Source of the DNA: Dokdonella_A sp035760865
GTDB taxonomy: Bacteria; Pseudomonadota; Gammaproteobacteria; Xanthomonadales; Rhodanobacteraceae
Direction of reading: 5' to 3'
Length of the DNA stretch: 22,059 bases
NCBI GenBank assembly: GCA_035760865.1
Contig: DASTSE010000190.1
Coordinates: 1-22,059 of the forward strand
Under the pieces are notes generated by a model. It made no database searches and was not told where the DNA came from. It saw only the letters and a list, made by a program, of their open reading frames with translations. The position numbers and the translations under genes are program-made. Position 1 is the first letter of the stretch; each line of letters starts with the position of its first letter. Below are positions 1-8,044 of this stretch, piece after piece.

Positions 1-1
1 C

Positions 2-1099
2 GTCGTGAGCAAGGTGCTTGCCGACGGGTCTCTCGCGTGGGGGGCCGCCGGCGTCACCGTGTCCGCGCCGGCGTCGGCCGAAGGGGTCTACAACGCCTAC
101 GTCGCATCGACGAGCGACGGCGACGTCGTCGTCGCCTGGTCGTGCGACGGCGGCGTGCGTGCGCAGAAGCTCGACCCGACGGGCACGGCGCTGTGGGCCG
201 CCAACGGCGTGCTGCTCGACCAGCCGAGCGGACTCAAGCTGCTCGGCGGCGTGCAGCCGGGCCTCGGCGGCGACGCGATCGTGTCGTGGTCGAACCAGAC
301 CGGCTCGACGCGCATCCTGCGCGCGCAGAAGCTGGCCTCGGCGGACGGTGCGGCGCTGTGGGGCGGCGGCACCGCGGTGCGCGTGTTCGGCGCCGGCAAC
401 CTGCAGGCAGGCTACTACCCGCCGTTCCTCGCCGACGGGGCCGGCGGCGGCGTGTTCTGGGACTACGACGCGACCGGGCTCGCGTTCAATGCGCGCGTGC
501 AGCACCTCGATGCGAACGGTAACGCGCTGCTCGACGCCGACGGCGTGCTCGCGACGACCGACACGACCAACCAGCATTTCGCCACCGCCGCGAGCTGGAA
601 CGCGGCGAGCGGCAGCATCGACGTCGTCTGGAACGACTACTTCAACGACGGCACGCACGACTACGACGGCGTTTCGGCGCAGCGCATCGACGCGAGCGGC
701 GCACGCCTGTGGGGCGACACCGGCAAGGTGCTCGTGCCGTTGACCGATTCGACCGACGGCAGCCACGGGATCTCGCAGCTGACCGCGCTGCCGATGGCCG
801 ACGGCATGCTCGCGGGATGGGTCACCGGCGCGATCCCGGCCGCCGACCAGCCGCTCACGGTTGCACGCCTGGACGCCGCCGGCGACTACGTCTGGGCCGC
901 GCAGACGACCGCGGTGAAGACGCAGCGCTACACCGGCCGCATGGATGCCGCGATCGGCGCGGGCGGCTTCGCGGTCTACGCGTGGCAGGACGGCGGCAAC
1001 GGCGACGACGCGACCGTGCGTGCGCAGAACCTCAATCCCGACGGCACGCTCGGCGGCAACGTCGACGACACGATCTTCGTCGACGGTTTCGACGGCTGA
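2..1099 (+). CDS. Exported repeat protein, 3' end (5' truncated by window edge)
   Basis: The reading frame is open to the left edge, so the true start lies outside the window; an in-frame GTG at position 5 has no visible ribosome binding site. The visible 364 residues hold about six degenerate repeats of 53-61 residues. Each has a Trp in a short hydrophobic strand and then a motif like VRAQKLD followed by G-x-x-x-W-x-x-x-G; the anchors lie near residues 53, 108, 167, 226, 287 and 340. The spacing suits a beta-propeller or similar beta-rich extracellular fold (inference). The protein ends in DDTIFVDGFDG, after the repeats. Similar acidic D-G-F-(D/E) tails occur, as far as I recall, on many exported proteins of Dokdonella and relatives and may be a sorting signal. 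Function is unknown. A strong hairpin terminator follows at 1149-1190. Confidence 0.75.
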   Translation, partial: VVSKVLADGSLAWGAAGVTVSAPASAEGVYNAYVASTSDGDVVVAWSCDGGVRAQKLDPTGTALWAANGVLLDQPSGLKLLGGVQPGLGGDAIVSWSNQTGSTRILRAQKLASADGAALWGGGTAVRVFGAGNLQAGYYPPFLADGAGGGVFWDYDATGLAFNARVQHLDANGNALLDADGVLATTDTTNQHFATAASWNAASGSIDVVWNDYFNDGTHDYDGVSAQRIDASGARLWGDTGKVLVPLTDSTDGSHGISQLTALPMADGMLAGWVTGAIPAADQPLTVARLDAAGDYVWAAQTTAVKTQRYTGRMDAAIGAGGFAVYAWQDGGNGDDATVRAQNLNPDGTLGGNVDDTIFVDGFDG

Positions 1100-1148
1100 C
1101 ACCGCGCCCGGCGCGGCCCGTTTCGACGCGGCGCTCCCCGCCCGTCGG

Positions 1149-1190
1149 CCGCCATCGCCGTCTCCGTCGGCGATGGCGGATTCTCATTTC
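1149..1190 (+). terminator. Rho-independent terminator of the repeat-protein gene
   Basis: A perfect 12-bp inverted repeat (CCGCCATCGCCG at 1149-1160, its complement at 1168-1179) with a 7-nt loop is followed by a T-rich stretch (ATTCTCATTTC). It lies 50 bp after the stop codon at 1097-1099. This is the clearest intrinsic terminator in the window. Confidence 0.85.
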
Positions 1191-1263
1191 GACGCGAGCC
1201 CGCGCCGTCGCGCGCGCGTGGCCGGCGTGCTGCAGTGCGCTGAGCGCGGCCCTGCGTTGCGGC

Positions 1264-1269
1264 TATGAT
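1264..1269 (+). promoter_or_regulatory. Probable -10 box of the amino acid permease gene
   Basis: TATGAT matches the sigma-70 consensus at five of six bases in very GC-rich DNA, 29 nt before the permease ATG. No convincing -35 box is seen 16-18 bp upstream. TACCAT boxes lie at almost the same distance before the methyltransferase and hemF genes. Confidence 0.45.
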
Positions 1270-1298
1270 CGGCGACTTCCGCCCAGGGGAAACGCCGC

Positions 1299-2732
1299 AT
1301 GAGCCTGCTCGCGCAACTGACGCGTCACAAGCCGATCGAACAGCTGCAGGCCGAACTCGGCTCGCGACGCGACTTCCGTCGCGTGCTCGGCGTCTGGCAG
1401 CTCACCGCGATCGGCCTCGGCGGCATCATCGGCGTCGGCATCTTCGTGCTCGCAGGGCAGCAGGCCGCGGCGAACGCGGGACCGGCGGTCGCGCTGTCGT
1501 TCATCATCGCGGGCATCGCGAGTGCGGCCGCCGCGCTGTGCTACGCCGAGTTCGCCGGCCTCATCCCGGTCACCGGCAGCGCCTACACGTACAGCTACGC
1601 GACGCTCGGCGAACTCATCGCCTGGCTGATCGGCTGGGACCTCCTGCTCGAGTACGCGCTCATCGTCGCCGCGGTCGCGAGCGGCTGGTCCGGCTACGTG
1701 CTGAACCTGCTCGACGCGTTCGGGCTGCACCTGCCCGAGGCCCTGCGCGGCGCGCCGCACTCGGGCGACGGCCGCGTGTTCAACCTCATCGCCGCGCTCG
1801 TCGCGATGGCGGTCGCCGTGCTGCTGACCCTGCGCACCGAATGGGGCGCGCGCGCGAACACGTTCATCGTCGCGATCAAGGTCGTCGCGGTCGTGATCGT
1901 GATCGGCGTCGGCATGTTCCACGTCGATCCCGCCAACTGGCACCCGTTCGTGCCCGAGCGCATCGTCGGTGCCGACGGTGTCGCCCACTACGGCTGGCAG
2001 GGCGTCGTCACCGCGGCCGCGGTCGTGTTCTTCGCCGTGTTCGGCTACGACACGCTGACCACCGCGGCCGAGGAGGCGAAGGATCCGCAGCGCGACCTGC
2101 CGCGCGCGATCCTGCTCTCGCTCGGCGTTTCGATGGCGCTCTACATCGCGATCACGCTCGTGCTCACCGGCATGGTGCCGTACGCGCAGCTCGGCAACGA
2201 CGCGCCGGTCGCGCACGCGTTCCAGGCGCTCGGCATGAAGTGGATCGGCGCGGCGATTTCGGCGACCGCGATCGCGAGCATCCTCAGCGTGATCTTCGCG
2301 TTCATGCTCGCCGCGGCGCGCATCTGGTTCGCGCTGTCGCGCGACGGCCTGCTGCCCGGCTGGTTCGCCAAGGTGCATCCCGCGTACGGCACGCCGCACC
2401 GGCCGACCATCGCCCTCGGCCTGTTCACCGCGCTCGTCGCCGGCCTATTCCCGCTCGGCGAGGTCGCCAAGCTCGTCAACATCGGCGTGCTGTCCGCGTT
2501 CATCGTGATCTGCAGCGCGGTACTGATCCTGCGTCGTCGCAAGCCCGACCTGCCGCGCGCGTTCCGCACGCCGTGGGTGCCGGTCGTCCCGGTGATCGGC
2601 ATCGTGTTCTCGATCTGGCTGCTGTCCGAGCTCGCCGCGATCACCTGGGCCGTCTTCGTCGCCTGGGTCGCGCTCGGACTCGTCATCTATTTCGCCTACG
2701 GCATCCGCCACAGCCGCCTGGCGCAGCGCTGA
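1299..2732 (+). CDS. APC-family amino acid permease
   Basis: A 477-residue inner-membrane transporter of the amino acid-polyamine-organocation superfamily, closest in style to the cationic amino acid transporter/YhdG group. The first membrane segment carries the family signature GLGGIIGVGIF (about residues 39-49). It is followed by AEFAGLIPVTGSAYTY and the GWDLLLEYAL segment, both typical of the family. About 12 hydrophobic segments span the protein, and the length fits the 450-500 residue norm. The start is supported by AGGGGAA at 1285-1291, seven nucleotides before the ATG. The substrate cannot be read from sequence; a cationic or small neutral amino acid taken up by proton coupling is the family expectation. 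It appears to have its own promoter and is separated from its upstream neighbour by a terminator. Confidence 0.93.
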   Translation: MSLLAQLTRHKPIEQLQAELGSRRDFRRVLGVWQLTAIGLGGIIGVGIFVLAGQQAAANAGPAVALSFIIAGIASAAAALCYAEFAGLIPVTGSAYTYSYATLGELIAWLIGWDLLLEYALIVAAVASGWSGYVLNLLDAFGLHLPEALRGAPHSGDGRVFNLIAALVAMAVAVLLTLRTEWGARANTFIVAIKVVAVVIVIGVGMFHVDPANWHPFVPERIVGADGVAHYGWQGVVTAAAVVFFAVFGYDTLTTAAEEAKDPQRDLPRAILLSLGVSMALYIAITLVLTGMVPYAQLGNDAPVAHAFQALGMKWIGAAISATAIASILSVIFAFMLAAARIWFALSRDGLLPGWFAKVHPAYGTPHRPTIALGLFTALVAGLFPLGEVAKLVNIGVLSAFIVICSAVLILRRRKPDLPRAFRTPWVPVVPVIGIVFSIWLLSELAAITWAVFVAWVALGLVIYFAYGIRHSRLAQR

Positions 2733-2757
2733 CCGGCAAGCGGTACACTCGTATACA

Positions 2758-2776
2758 CGCCGGCACCGCGCCGGCG
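2758..2776 (+). terminator. GC hairpin between permease and SGNH hydrolase
   Basis: CGCCGGC (2758-2764) and GCCGGCG (2770-2776) form a 7-bp stem with a 5-nt loop, ending at the ribosome binding site of the next gene. There is no T-tract, so it could be a weak terminator or a 5' leader hairpin. A TACACT sequence at 2744-2749 might be a -10 box of the downstream gene. Confidence 0.3.
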
Positions 2777-2788
2777 AGGGAGCGTGCC

Positions 2789-3757
2789 ATGGCCGGTCCG
2801 ATCCGCGAGTATCCGCTCGACCGCTGCGACCTGTTCCTCGCCCGCTGCAAGAGCCGCAGCAAGGCGATCAAGGTGTTCGCCACCGGCGATTCCTGGCTCG
2901 CCGCGCCGGGCGGCTGGTGGCGCGGCGCGTCGGTCGTCAACCTGCTCAACGACGACGACTGGGTGCGCTCGATCGACCCGAGCCACCCGGGCTTCAACGT
3001 GCTGTCGATCGCCAAGGTCGGCTTCGAGATGAAGCAAATGCCGGGCGACCACGATCTCGTCGCGCTCGACTACGTGCGCAGCGAGTTCGCGCGCCAGCAG
3101 CGACCGTTCGCATTCGACGCCTTCATGGTCAGCGGCGGCGGCAACGATTTCATCCCGAAGGTGCAGAGCTACGTACGCGGCGGCGACGGCGCCGCGCAGA
3201 TCGACGACGCCGCGCTCGACGCGATCTTCGACCAGGTCGTCGATCGTTGGAGCGCGCTGCGCGCGCGACTCGTCCCCGGCGCGGCGCCCGTGCTCACCAA
3301 CGGCTACGGCCCGATCATCCCGACGCTCGAGCCGGGATCGACCTGGCTGCCGCTGCTCGGCATCGGGCCGTGGGTCGGGCCCTGGCTGCTGCAGCATTGC
3401 GGCCTCGACTTGGCGGCCGCGCGCGCGATCGTCGACGAGGTCATGGACCGCTTCAACGCGCGCGTTTCCGCGCTGCCCGGCGTCGCGTACTTCGACCTGC
3501 GCCCGCTCGTCGCGGCGATGCCGGCGTCGTACTGGCACGACGAGATCCATTTCACCGCCGCCGGCTGGCAGCGCGTCGCCCAACGCTGGATGCAGGAACT
3601 CGACGCACGCGTCGGGCGTACGCCGCTCGTTGCTCCGGCGTCGCTGCGTGGCTTGCGCATGCCGGAGCTCGCCGCCGCGCTGCCGAAGAAGAAGGCCGCT
3701 GCGACGCGGAAGCGCGCGGCGAAATCTCCCCGCAGCCGCTCGCGTCGGCCGGCCTGA
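2789..3757 (+). CDS. SGNH/GDSL-family hydrolase with basic C-terminal tail
   Basis: A 322-residue protein with the SGNH hydrolase blocks. GDSW at residues 33-36 carries the nucleophile Ser35. SGGGND at 115-120 gives the block III Asn119. D-E-I-H at 251-254 supplies the catalytic Asp and His in the usual D-x-x-H arrangement. Members of this fold are esterases, lipases or carbohydrate deacetylases; the substrate is not evident here. There is no signal peptide or membrane segment before the catalytic serine, so a cytoplasmic location is likely. The last 23 residues (300-322) are nearly all Lys, Arg, Ala, Ser and Pro, like a histone H1-type tail, suggesting nucleic-acid or acidic-polymer binding (inference). 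GAGGGA at 2776-2781 precedes the ATG by 7 nt. An open frame in the same phase continues upstream antisense-free through the permease, but codon and homology evidence support this start. Confidence 0.85.
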   Translation: MAGPIREYPLDRCDLFLARCKSRSKAIKVFATGDSWLAAPGGWWRGASVVNLLNDDDWVRSIDPSHPGFNVLSIAKVGFEMKQMPGDHDLVALDYVRSEFARQQRPFAFDAFMVSGGGNDFIPKVQSYVRGGDGAAQIDDAALDAIFDQVVDRWSALRARLVPGAAPVLTNGYGPIIPTLEPGSTWLPLLGIGPWVGPWLLQHCGLDLAAARAIVDEVMDRFNARVSALPGVAYFDLRPLVAAMPASYWHDEIHFTAAGWQRVAQRWMQELDARVGRTPLVAPASLRGLRMPELAAALPKKKAAATRKRAAKSPRSRSRRPA

Positions 3758-3761
3758 GTGC

Positions 3762-3794
3762 CGCCCGCTCGCGGACGTTCGCGTCGAGCGGGCG
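3762..3794 (+). terminator. Possible terminator after the SGNH hydrolase
   Basis: A 10-bp perfect stem (CGCCCGCTCG at 3762-3771, complement at 3785-3794) with a 13-nt loop begins 5 bp after the stop codon. There is no T-tract, as in several other hairpins in this window, so efficiency is uncertain. The rest of the gap up to 3936 holds no gene. Confidence 0.45.
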
Positions 3795-3936
3795 CCGCGG
3801 CCGAGACGCCGGGGCCTTGGGCGCCTTCCCGGCTTCGACACCGCGCCGGCGGCGCCGGTGCGCCGCGTGATGGCGCCTGCAACGCGGATGTGCTGCACTG
3901 GTGCACCGTTCCATAGTCCGAAACCGGAGCCTGCCG

Positions 3937-5652
3937 ATGCCGTACCTTTCCCTGCGCCTGGTCGCCGCCGGTGTCGCGATCTGCCTCGGCGTTGCCGCGT
4001 GCGCGCCCGCGCGTCCGCGCGCGGACGCGACGGGCGCGGCGATCGACGTGCCCGCGATCCATCATCCCGACGGCGAGACGCCCGACTGGTGGTTCCGCGC
4101 GGGCGCCGCCGCCGCGCACGCGAACCTGCCGCGGCGCGCGCACGCGAAGAACGTGATCGTGTTCCTCGGCGACGGCATGAGCATCCCGACGATCACCGCC
4201 GCGCGCATCCTCGACGGCCAGCGCAAGGGCGGCTCGGGCGAAGAGAACCGGCTCTCGTTCGAGAACTTCCCGGCGACCGCGCTCAGCAGGACCTACGAAA
4301 CCGACTACCAGACGCCCGACTCGGCCGGCACGATGACCGCGATCATGAGCGGCGTGAAGACACGCTTCGGCGTGATCGGCGTCGACCAGCGCGCCACGCG
4401 CGGCGACTGCGCGTCGAGCAGGGGCAACGAGGTCGTGAGCGCACTCGAGCTCGCTGCCGCGGCGGGCCTCGCCACCGGCGTCGTCACGACCACGCGCATC
4501 ACGCATGCGACACCCGCGGCGACCTACGGCCACCTGCCCGAACGCAACTGGGAAGTCGATGCCGACATGTCGGACGCCGATCGCGCGGCCGGCTGCGTCG
4601 ACCTCGCGCGCCAGCTCGTCGACTTCCGCATCGGCGACGGCATCACGGTCGCGTTCGGTGGCGGGCGCACGGAGTTCATGCCCGCGAGCCAGCAGGACCC
4701 GGAGTATCCCGGCTTCCCCGGCAAGCGCCTCGACGGTCGCGACCTCGTCGCCGACTGGACCCGGCAGCCCGGCGCGGCCTACGTGTGGAACAAGCGGCAG
4801 CTCGACGCGCTCGACCTCGCGCAGACGCGCCGCGTGCTCGGCCTGTTCGACGTCGAGCACCTCAAGTACGAGAACGAACGCGCGCAGGATCCGGCCGGCG
4901 AGCCGAGCCTGTCGGAAATGACGCGAGCGGCACTGAACGTGCTGCAGAAGCGTCCGAACGGCTACTTCCTCATGGTCGAGGGCGGGCGCATCGACCACGG
5001 CAGCCATGCGGGCAACGCGTTCCGCGCGCTCAACGAGACCGTCGAGTTCGCGCATGCGGTCGCGGTCGCGAACGAGATGACGTCGGCCGACGACACGCTC
5101 ATCCTCGTCACCGCCGACCACAGCCACACGCTCACGTTCGTCGGCTACCCCGCCCGCGGCAACCCGATCCTCGGCAAGGTGCGCGGCATGAGCGGCGAGG
5201 GGACGCCGACGAAGGATTTCGCGCGCGACGCGACCGGCTTGCCGTACACGACCTTGCAGTACGCGAACGGACCGGGTTATCCGGGCAGGAGCGACCGCCA
5301 GCCGGAGGGACCGAAGCGGTATCCGCACGATCCGACCGCGTACCAGCGGGCCGAACACGGCCGGCCGAACCTCGAGCACGTCGATACCGAAGCGGAGGAC
5401 TACGAGCAGGAGGCGATGGTCCCGCTCGGCGCGGAAACGCACGGTGGCGACGACGTCGCGGTCTACGCGCGCGGCCCCGGTTCGGCGGCCGTGCATGGCT
5501 CGATGGAAGAGAACGCGCTGTTCCACGTCGTCGCGCAGAACGTGGACGCGATCCGCGCCGAACTGTGCAAGCTCGGCAGTTGCGACGCGAACGGCGTGCC
5601 GGTCAAGCGCCCGACGCGCGAGCAGCTGCTCGCGGCGACCCGCACGCCGTAG
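3937..5652 (+). CDS. Alkaline phosphatase, predicted lipoprotein
   Basis: A 571-residue metal-dependent phosphomonoesterase of the alkaline phosphatase superfamily. The N-terminus is a hydrophobic signal with the lipobox V-A-A-C (Cys22), so the mature enzyme should be lipid-anchored. Catalytic elements are all visible: metal-binding GDGMS at 78-82, the nucleophile in DSAGT (Ser129), E-G-G-R-I-D-H-G-S-H at 348-357, TADHSH at 392-397 and ETHGG at 500-504 (His502). These match the two-zinc, one-magnesium site of PhoA-type enzymes. It is longer than E. coli PhoA (471), with extra sequence around residues 400-490. The ATG at 3937 has GGAG at 3926-3929 with 7-nt spacing. An in-frame GTG at 3901 is rejected because it would bury the signal peptide behind 12 residues. 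A Pho-type phosphate-starvation promoter would be expected but no Pho box was recognised. Confidence 0.93.
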   Translation: MPYLSLRLVAAGVAICLGVAACAPARPRADATGAAIDVPAIHHPDGETPDWWFRAGAAAAHANLPRRAHAKNVIVFLGDGMSIPTITAARILDGQRKGGSGEENRLSFENFPATALSRTYETDYQTPDSAGTMTAIMSGVKTRFGVIGVDQRATRGDCASSRGNEVVSALELAAAAGLATGVVTTTRITHATPAATYGHLPERNWEVDADMSDADRAAGCVDLARQLVDFRIGDGITVAFGGGRTEFMPASQQDPEYPGFPGKRLDGRDLVADWTRQPGAAYVWNKRQLDALDLAQTRRVLGLFDVEHLKYENERAQDPAGEPSLSEMTRAALNVLQKRPNGYFLMVEGGRIDHGSHAGNAFRALNETVEFAHAVAVANEMTSADDTLILVTADHSHTLTFVGYPARGNPILGKVRGMSGEGTPTKDFARDATGLPYTTLQYANGPGYPGRSDRQPEGPKRYPHDPTAYQRAEHGRPNLEHVDTEAEDYEQEAMVPLGAETHGGDDVAVYARGPGSAAVHGSMEENALFHVVAQNVDAIRAELCKLGSCDANGVPVKRPTREQLLAATRTP

Positions 5653-5654
5653 GC

Positions 5655-5693
5655 CGGCCGGCATCGCGCTGCCGCAAGCGCACGTGCCGGCCG
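5655..5693. terminator. Bidirectional hairpin between convergent phosphatase and methyltransferase genes
   Basis: A 9-bp outer stem (CGGCCGGCA at 5655-5663, TGCCGGCCG at 5685-5693) encloses a 5-bp inner stem (GCGCT at 5666-5670, AGCGC at 5677-5681). It sits in the 60-bp gap between two converging stop codons, the expected place for a shared terminator. No T-tracts flank it. Confidence 0.55.
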
Positions 5694-5712
5694 CGCTGCG
5701 CGCGACCGGCGC

Positions 5713-6321
5713 TCATGCGCGCGCGGGCACGCATTCGAGCGCGGCGACCGAACGCGACAGCCGCGGCGACAGGTACGCGTGCGAGCCGCAGGCGATGAGC
5801 CCCGCCGCGGCGAAACGAGCGCGATACCATGCGGGCGAGCGCGCGATGAAGCCGCGCGTGTCGCCGCCGGGATCGTCGCGCGCGGTGAACACTTCGATAA
5901 AGGCGAGGCCTTCGAGCAGGTCGGCGAAGCCCGAGAGGCCGCGCGCGATCTCGCGCGCAGGCACGTAGTGCAGCATGTCGCTGCAGACGACGAGGTCGAA
6001 GCGCTCGTCGAAGCGCAGCTCCGCGAGCTGGCCGAACGTGGCGAGGCCGACGTTGCGCGAACGACCGTAGCGTGCGACCGCGTACTCGCTGGAGTCGAGC
6101 CCGCGGTAGGCGAGCTTCGGTCGCAGTTGCAGCAAGGGTGCGCGCCAGGCCGCCTCGCCGCAGCCGACGTCGAGCACGTTGCGCAGCGGTCGCGCGAGGT
6201 AGTACTCGGCGAGGTGCACGACCATCGCGACCTTGCGCGCGAGCTCGGTACGCGAGCCGACGCGGTGCGCGGCGCTGCGATACCACTTGTCGAAGTAGGC
6301 GCGGTCGTACGTTTTCTTCAT
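5713..6321 (-). CDS. Class I SAM-dependent methyltransferase
   Basis: A 202-residue Rossmann-fold methyltransferase. The SAM-binding motif I is NVLDVGCGEAAW (48-59). The acidic ribose-binding residue after beta 2 is in the YRGLDSSEY stretch (72-80), and motif IV is FDLVVCSDMLHYV (108-120). The N-terminal Y-D-R-A-Y-F-D-K-W-Y-R stretch resembles small NodS-like methyltransferases that act on small molecules. The size fits that group and there is no target-recognition domain, so this is not a DNA methyltransferase. The substrate is unknown. The gene is convergent with the phosphatase and divergent from the membrane protein gene at 6532. The ATG at 6321 lacks a strong ribosome binding site, but the family-typical N-terminus begins here. 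Confidence 0.85.
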   Translation of the reverse strand: MKKTYDRAYFDKWYRSAAHRVGSRTELARKVAMVVHLAEYYLARPLRNVLDVGCGEAAWRAPLLQLRPKLAYRGLDSSEYAVARYGRSRNVGLATFGQLAELRFDERFDLVVCSDMLHYVPAREIARGLSGFADLLEGLAFIEVFTARDDPGGDTRGFIARSPAWYRARFAAAGLIACGSHAYLSPRLSRSVAALECVPARA

Positions 6322-6351
6322 TGCGGCGGGATCGCGGACGCGGAAGCGTCC

Positions 6352-6357
6352 ATGGTA
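6352..6357 (-). promoter_or_regulatory. Possible -10 box of the methyltransferase gene
   Basis: On the minus strand this reads TACCAT, 30 nt before the methyltransferase ATG. The same hexamer sits 30 nt before hemF. No clear -35 box was seen. It lies in the 210-bp divergent gap 6322-6531, which otherwise holds no recognisable gene. Confidence 0.35.
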
Positions 6358-6531
6358 AGCGAGATGGACGCGTCCTCCGCGCTCGCCGGCCGTGCGCGGC
6401 GGCGACGCCAATCGCGCAGGGCCGCGGGTCGAGCGGCAGGCGTCGATTGCGTCGGGCGTCGCGCCGCAGAAGAATGGGGTACGCCGCCGGGGCGATCGCG
6501 TCACGTCCGGGCCGGCGCAGCGGAGGGGACG

Positions 6532-8043
6532 ATGGGCAAGCAGCGAAGCAGGCGTCGCGCGGCCGCTACCGCGCCCGCACCCGCGGCGGTGGCGCCAGCG
6601 GATGCGCCCGCGAGCGGCTGGCGCGCGTTCGTGCTCGGCAATGCGGTCGGGCTCGCGGTCAGCCCGTTCATCCGCTTCGTCGCCGCGTTTCCGCTCGGCT
6701 TCGCGATCGTGCTGCTCAGCACCGGCTGGCTCGTCGGTCCGGCGCGCCTCCTCGATGCGTGGCGCTTCCGCACCTACACCGCGAGCGCGAACGGACGCAT
6801 CGTCGACAGCTGGCTCGCGATCGACTTCGACGCCGCCGCCCAGGCGGATCATGGCAACTGGGCCGGGCCTGCACGTGCGACGCATTGCGCCGTCGTCGCC
6901 TACGACGGCGAATGGGGCGAGCCGACGCAACGCGCGTTCTGCGGCAACCGCATCAACGTGCACGGCGAGGAGATGCTGCCGCTGCTCGTCGACGACGCCA
7001 CGATGGCACCCGGCGTTCCGTTCGCGATGCCGCGCGACGAGCGCGGCTTCGCGGTGCCGCACGTGCGCATCGGCGCGGCCGAGAGCGCGTGGCTGAAAGC
7101 GCATCCGCCATTCAGCGGTTTCGACGCGCGCGCGTCGCGCACCGCGTGGGACGCGCTGCGCCTGCGCCTGGACCGCCCGCTCGACGCCGCGATCGCGGGC
7201 TGGGCCGCGGCACCGCCCGCGTTCCCGCTCGCGTTCGACCCGCGCGACCCCGGCGCCGCGATGCCGGCCGCGTACGTCGCGGCGCGGCGCGATCCGGGCA
7301 ACGGTGGCGCCTCGCTCCTCGGCCTGCTGCCGCTCGCGGGCGGCGTCTGGCTCTGGTTGCGCGGCATGGCCCTGCTCATGGGCGGCGTACCCGCGCTCGC
7401 GATGCGATTCGCGGCCGCGGTGCCGCTGCTGCTGTTGCCGTGGTGGGGCGAACGCATGCCGCGCGCGCTTGCGCGCGTGCAACCGCAGGTCGCCGAGATC
7501 GTCGGCGACATGCTCGCGGACATCGACGTCACGGGGCGCCTCGTCGCGTCGTCGCCCGACGCCGCGCAACTCGCGCACGGCGGCGAACGGCTCGCCTGGC
7601 GCGTGGGCGAAGGCGTCTACGCGGACACGCTCGGTCGCATCGCCTGGGGCCCGCCGCCGCCGCCCGCGGGTGCGGATGCGGCCGTGCAGGCGCTCGCTTC
7701 GCGCGTGTCCCTGCACGTCGCCGCGCTGCCGACCGCGCAGCGCGCACGGCTGTTCGAACGTCTTGCCGACGACAAGGAAGCGGGCCGCTACGGCGCGGGC
7801 GCGCTGTTCCTGCCGGTCGCCGCCGAAAGCGCCTACGCCGCCGACCGTCCCGACGACGAGCGCCGCGCCGCGGAGCGTTTCCTCGATGTCTGGATCACCC
7901 AGCCCGTCGACGAGCCGAGTCCGTACGAGGCCGGCTATGCAGGCCGCGTCGACCTGCTGCGGCGCCTCGTCGACGTGCCCGAGGTCACGATCGCCAACCG
8001 CGCGCGCTGGATCGTCGAGCGCGCGCAAGCGCCACCGCGCTGA
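6532..8043 (+). CDS. Membrane protein of unknown function
   Basis: A 503-residue protein that I do not recognise. It begins with a basic, Ala/Pro-rich cytoplasmic stretch (1-28). A hydrophobic pair follows at about 30-70, then a long hydrophilic domain (about 75-255) and a second hydrophobic cluster at about 258-305 ending in L-L-L-L-P-W-W. A C-terminal soluble domain of about 200 residues ends the protein. The central domain should lie outside the cytoplasm if each cluster is a two-helix hairpin with cytoplasmic ends, but topology is uncertain. Start evidence is strong: GGAGGGG at 6522-6528 just before the ATG. The frame stays open upstream antisense to the methyltransferase gene, but that part has no recognisable protein and is treated as a GC artefact. 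The stop is 1 bp from the convergent stop of the next gene. Confidence 0.75.
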   Translation: MGKQRSRRRAAATAPAPAAVAPADAPASGWRAFVLGNAVGLAVSPFIRFVAAFPLGFAIVLLSTGWLVGPARLLDAWRFRTYTASANGRIVDSWLAIDFDAAAQADHGNWAGPARATHCAVVAYDGEWGEPTQRAFCGNRINVHGEEMLPLLVDDATMAPGVPFAMPRDERGFAVPHVRIGAAESAWLKAHPPFSGFDARASRTAWDALRLRLDRPLDAAIAGWAAAPPAFPLAFDPRDPGAAMPAAYVAARRDPGNGGASLLGLLPLAGGVWLWLRGMALLMGGVPALAMRFAAAVPLLLLPWWGERMPRALARVQPQVAEIVGDMLADIDVTGRLVASSPDAAQLAHGGERLAWRVGEGVYADTLGRIAWGPPPPPAGADAAVQALASRVSLHVAALPTAQRARLFERLADDKEAGRYGAGALFLPVAAESAYAADRPDDERRAAERFLDVWITQPVDEPSPYEAGYAGRVDLLRRLVDVPEVTIANRARWIVERAQAPPR

Positions 8044-8044
8044 C

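Noticed and set aside
1265..2788. In-frame extension of the SGNH hydrolase through the permease gene
   Set aside because: It is Arg-rich, overlaps the clearly coding permease in another frame, and the hydrolase has its own ribosome binding site and ATG at 2789.
2696..5664. Very long open frames on the minus strand opposite the SGNH hydrolase and phosphatase
   Set aside because: They are Arg/Ala/His-rich, lack recognisable motifs, and mirror well-supported plus-strand genes; high GC removes stop codons in antisense frames.
5779..6531. Upstream extension of the unknown membrane protein
   Set aside because: It runs antisense to the methyltransferase gene and has no protein-like pattern; a strong ribosome binding site marks the ATG at 6532.
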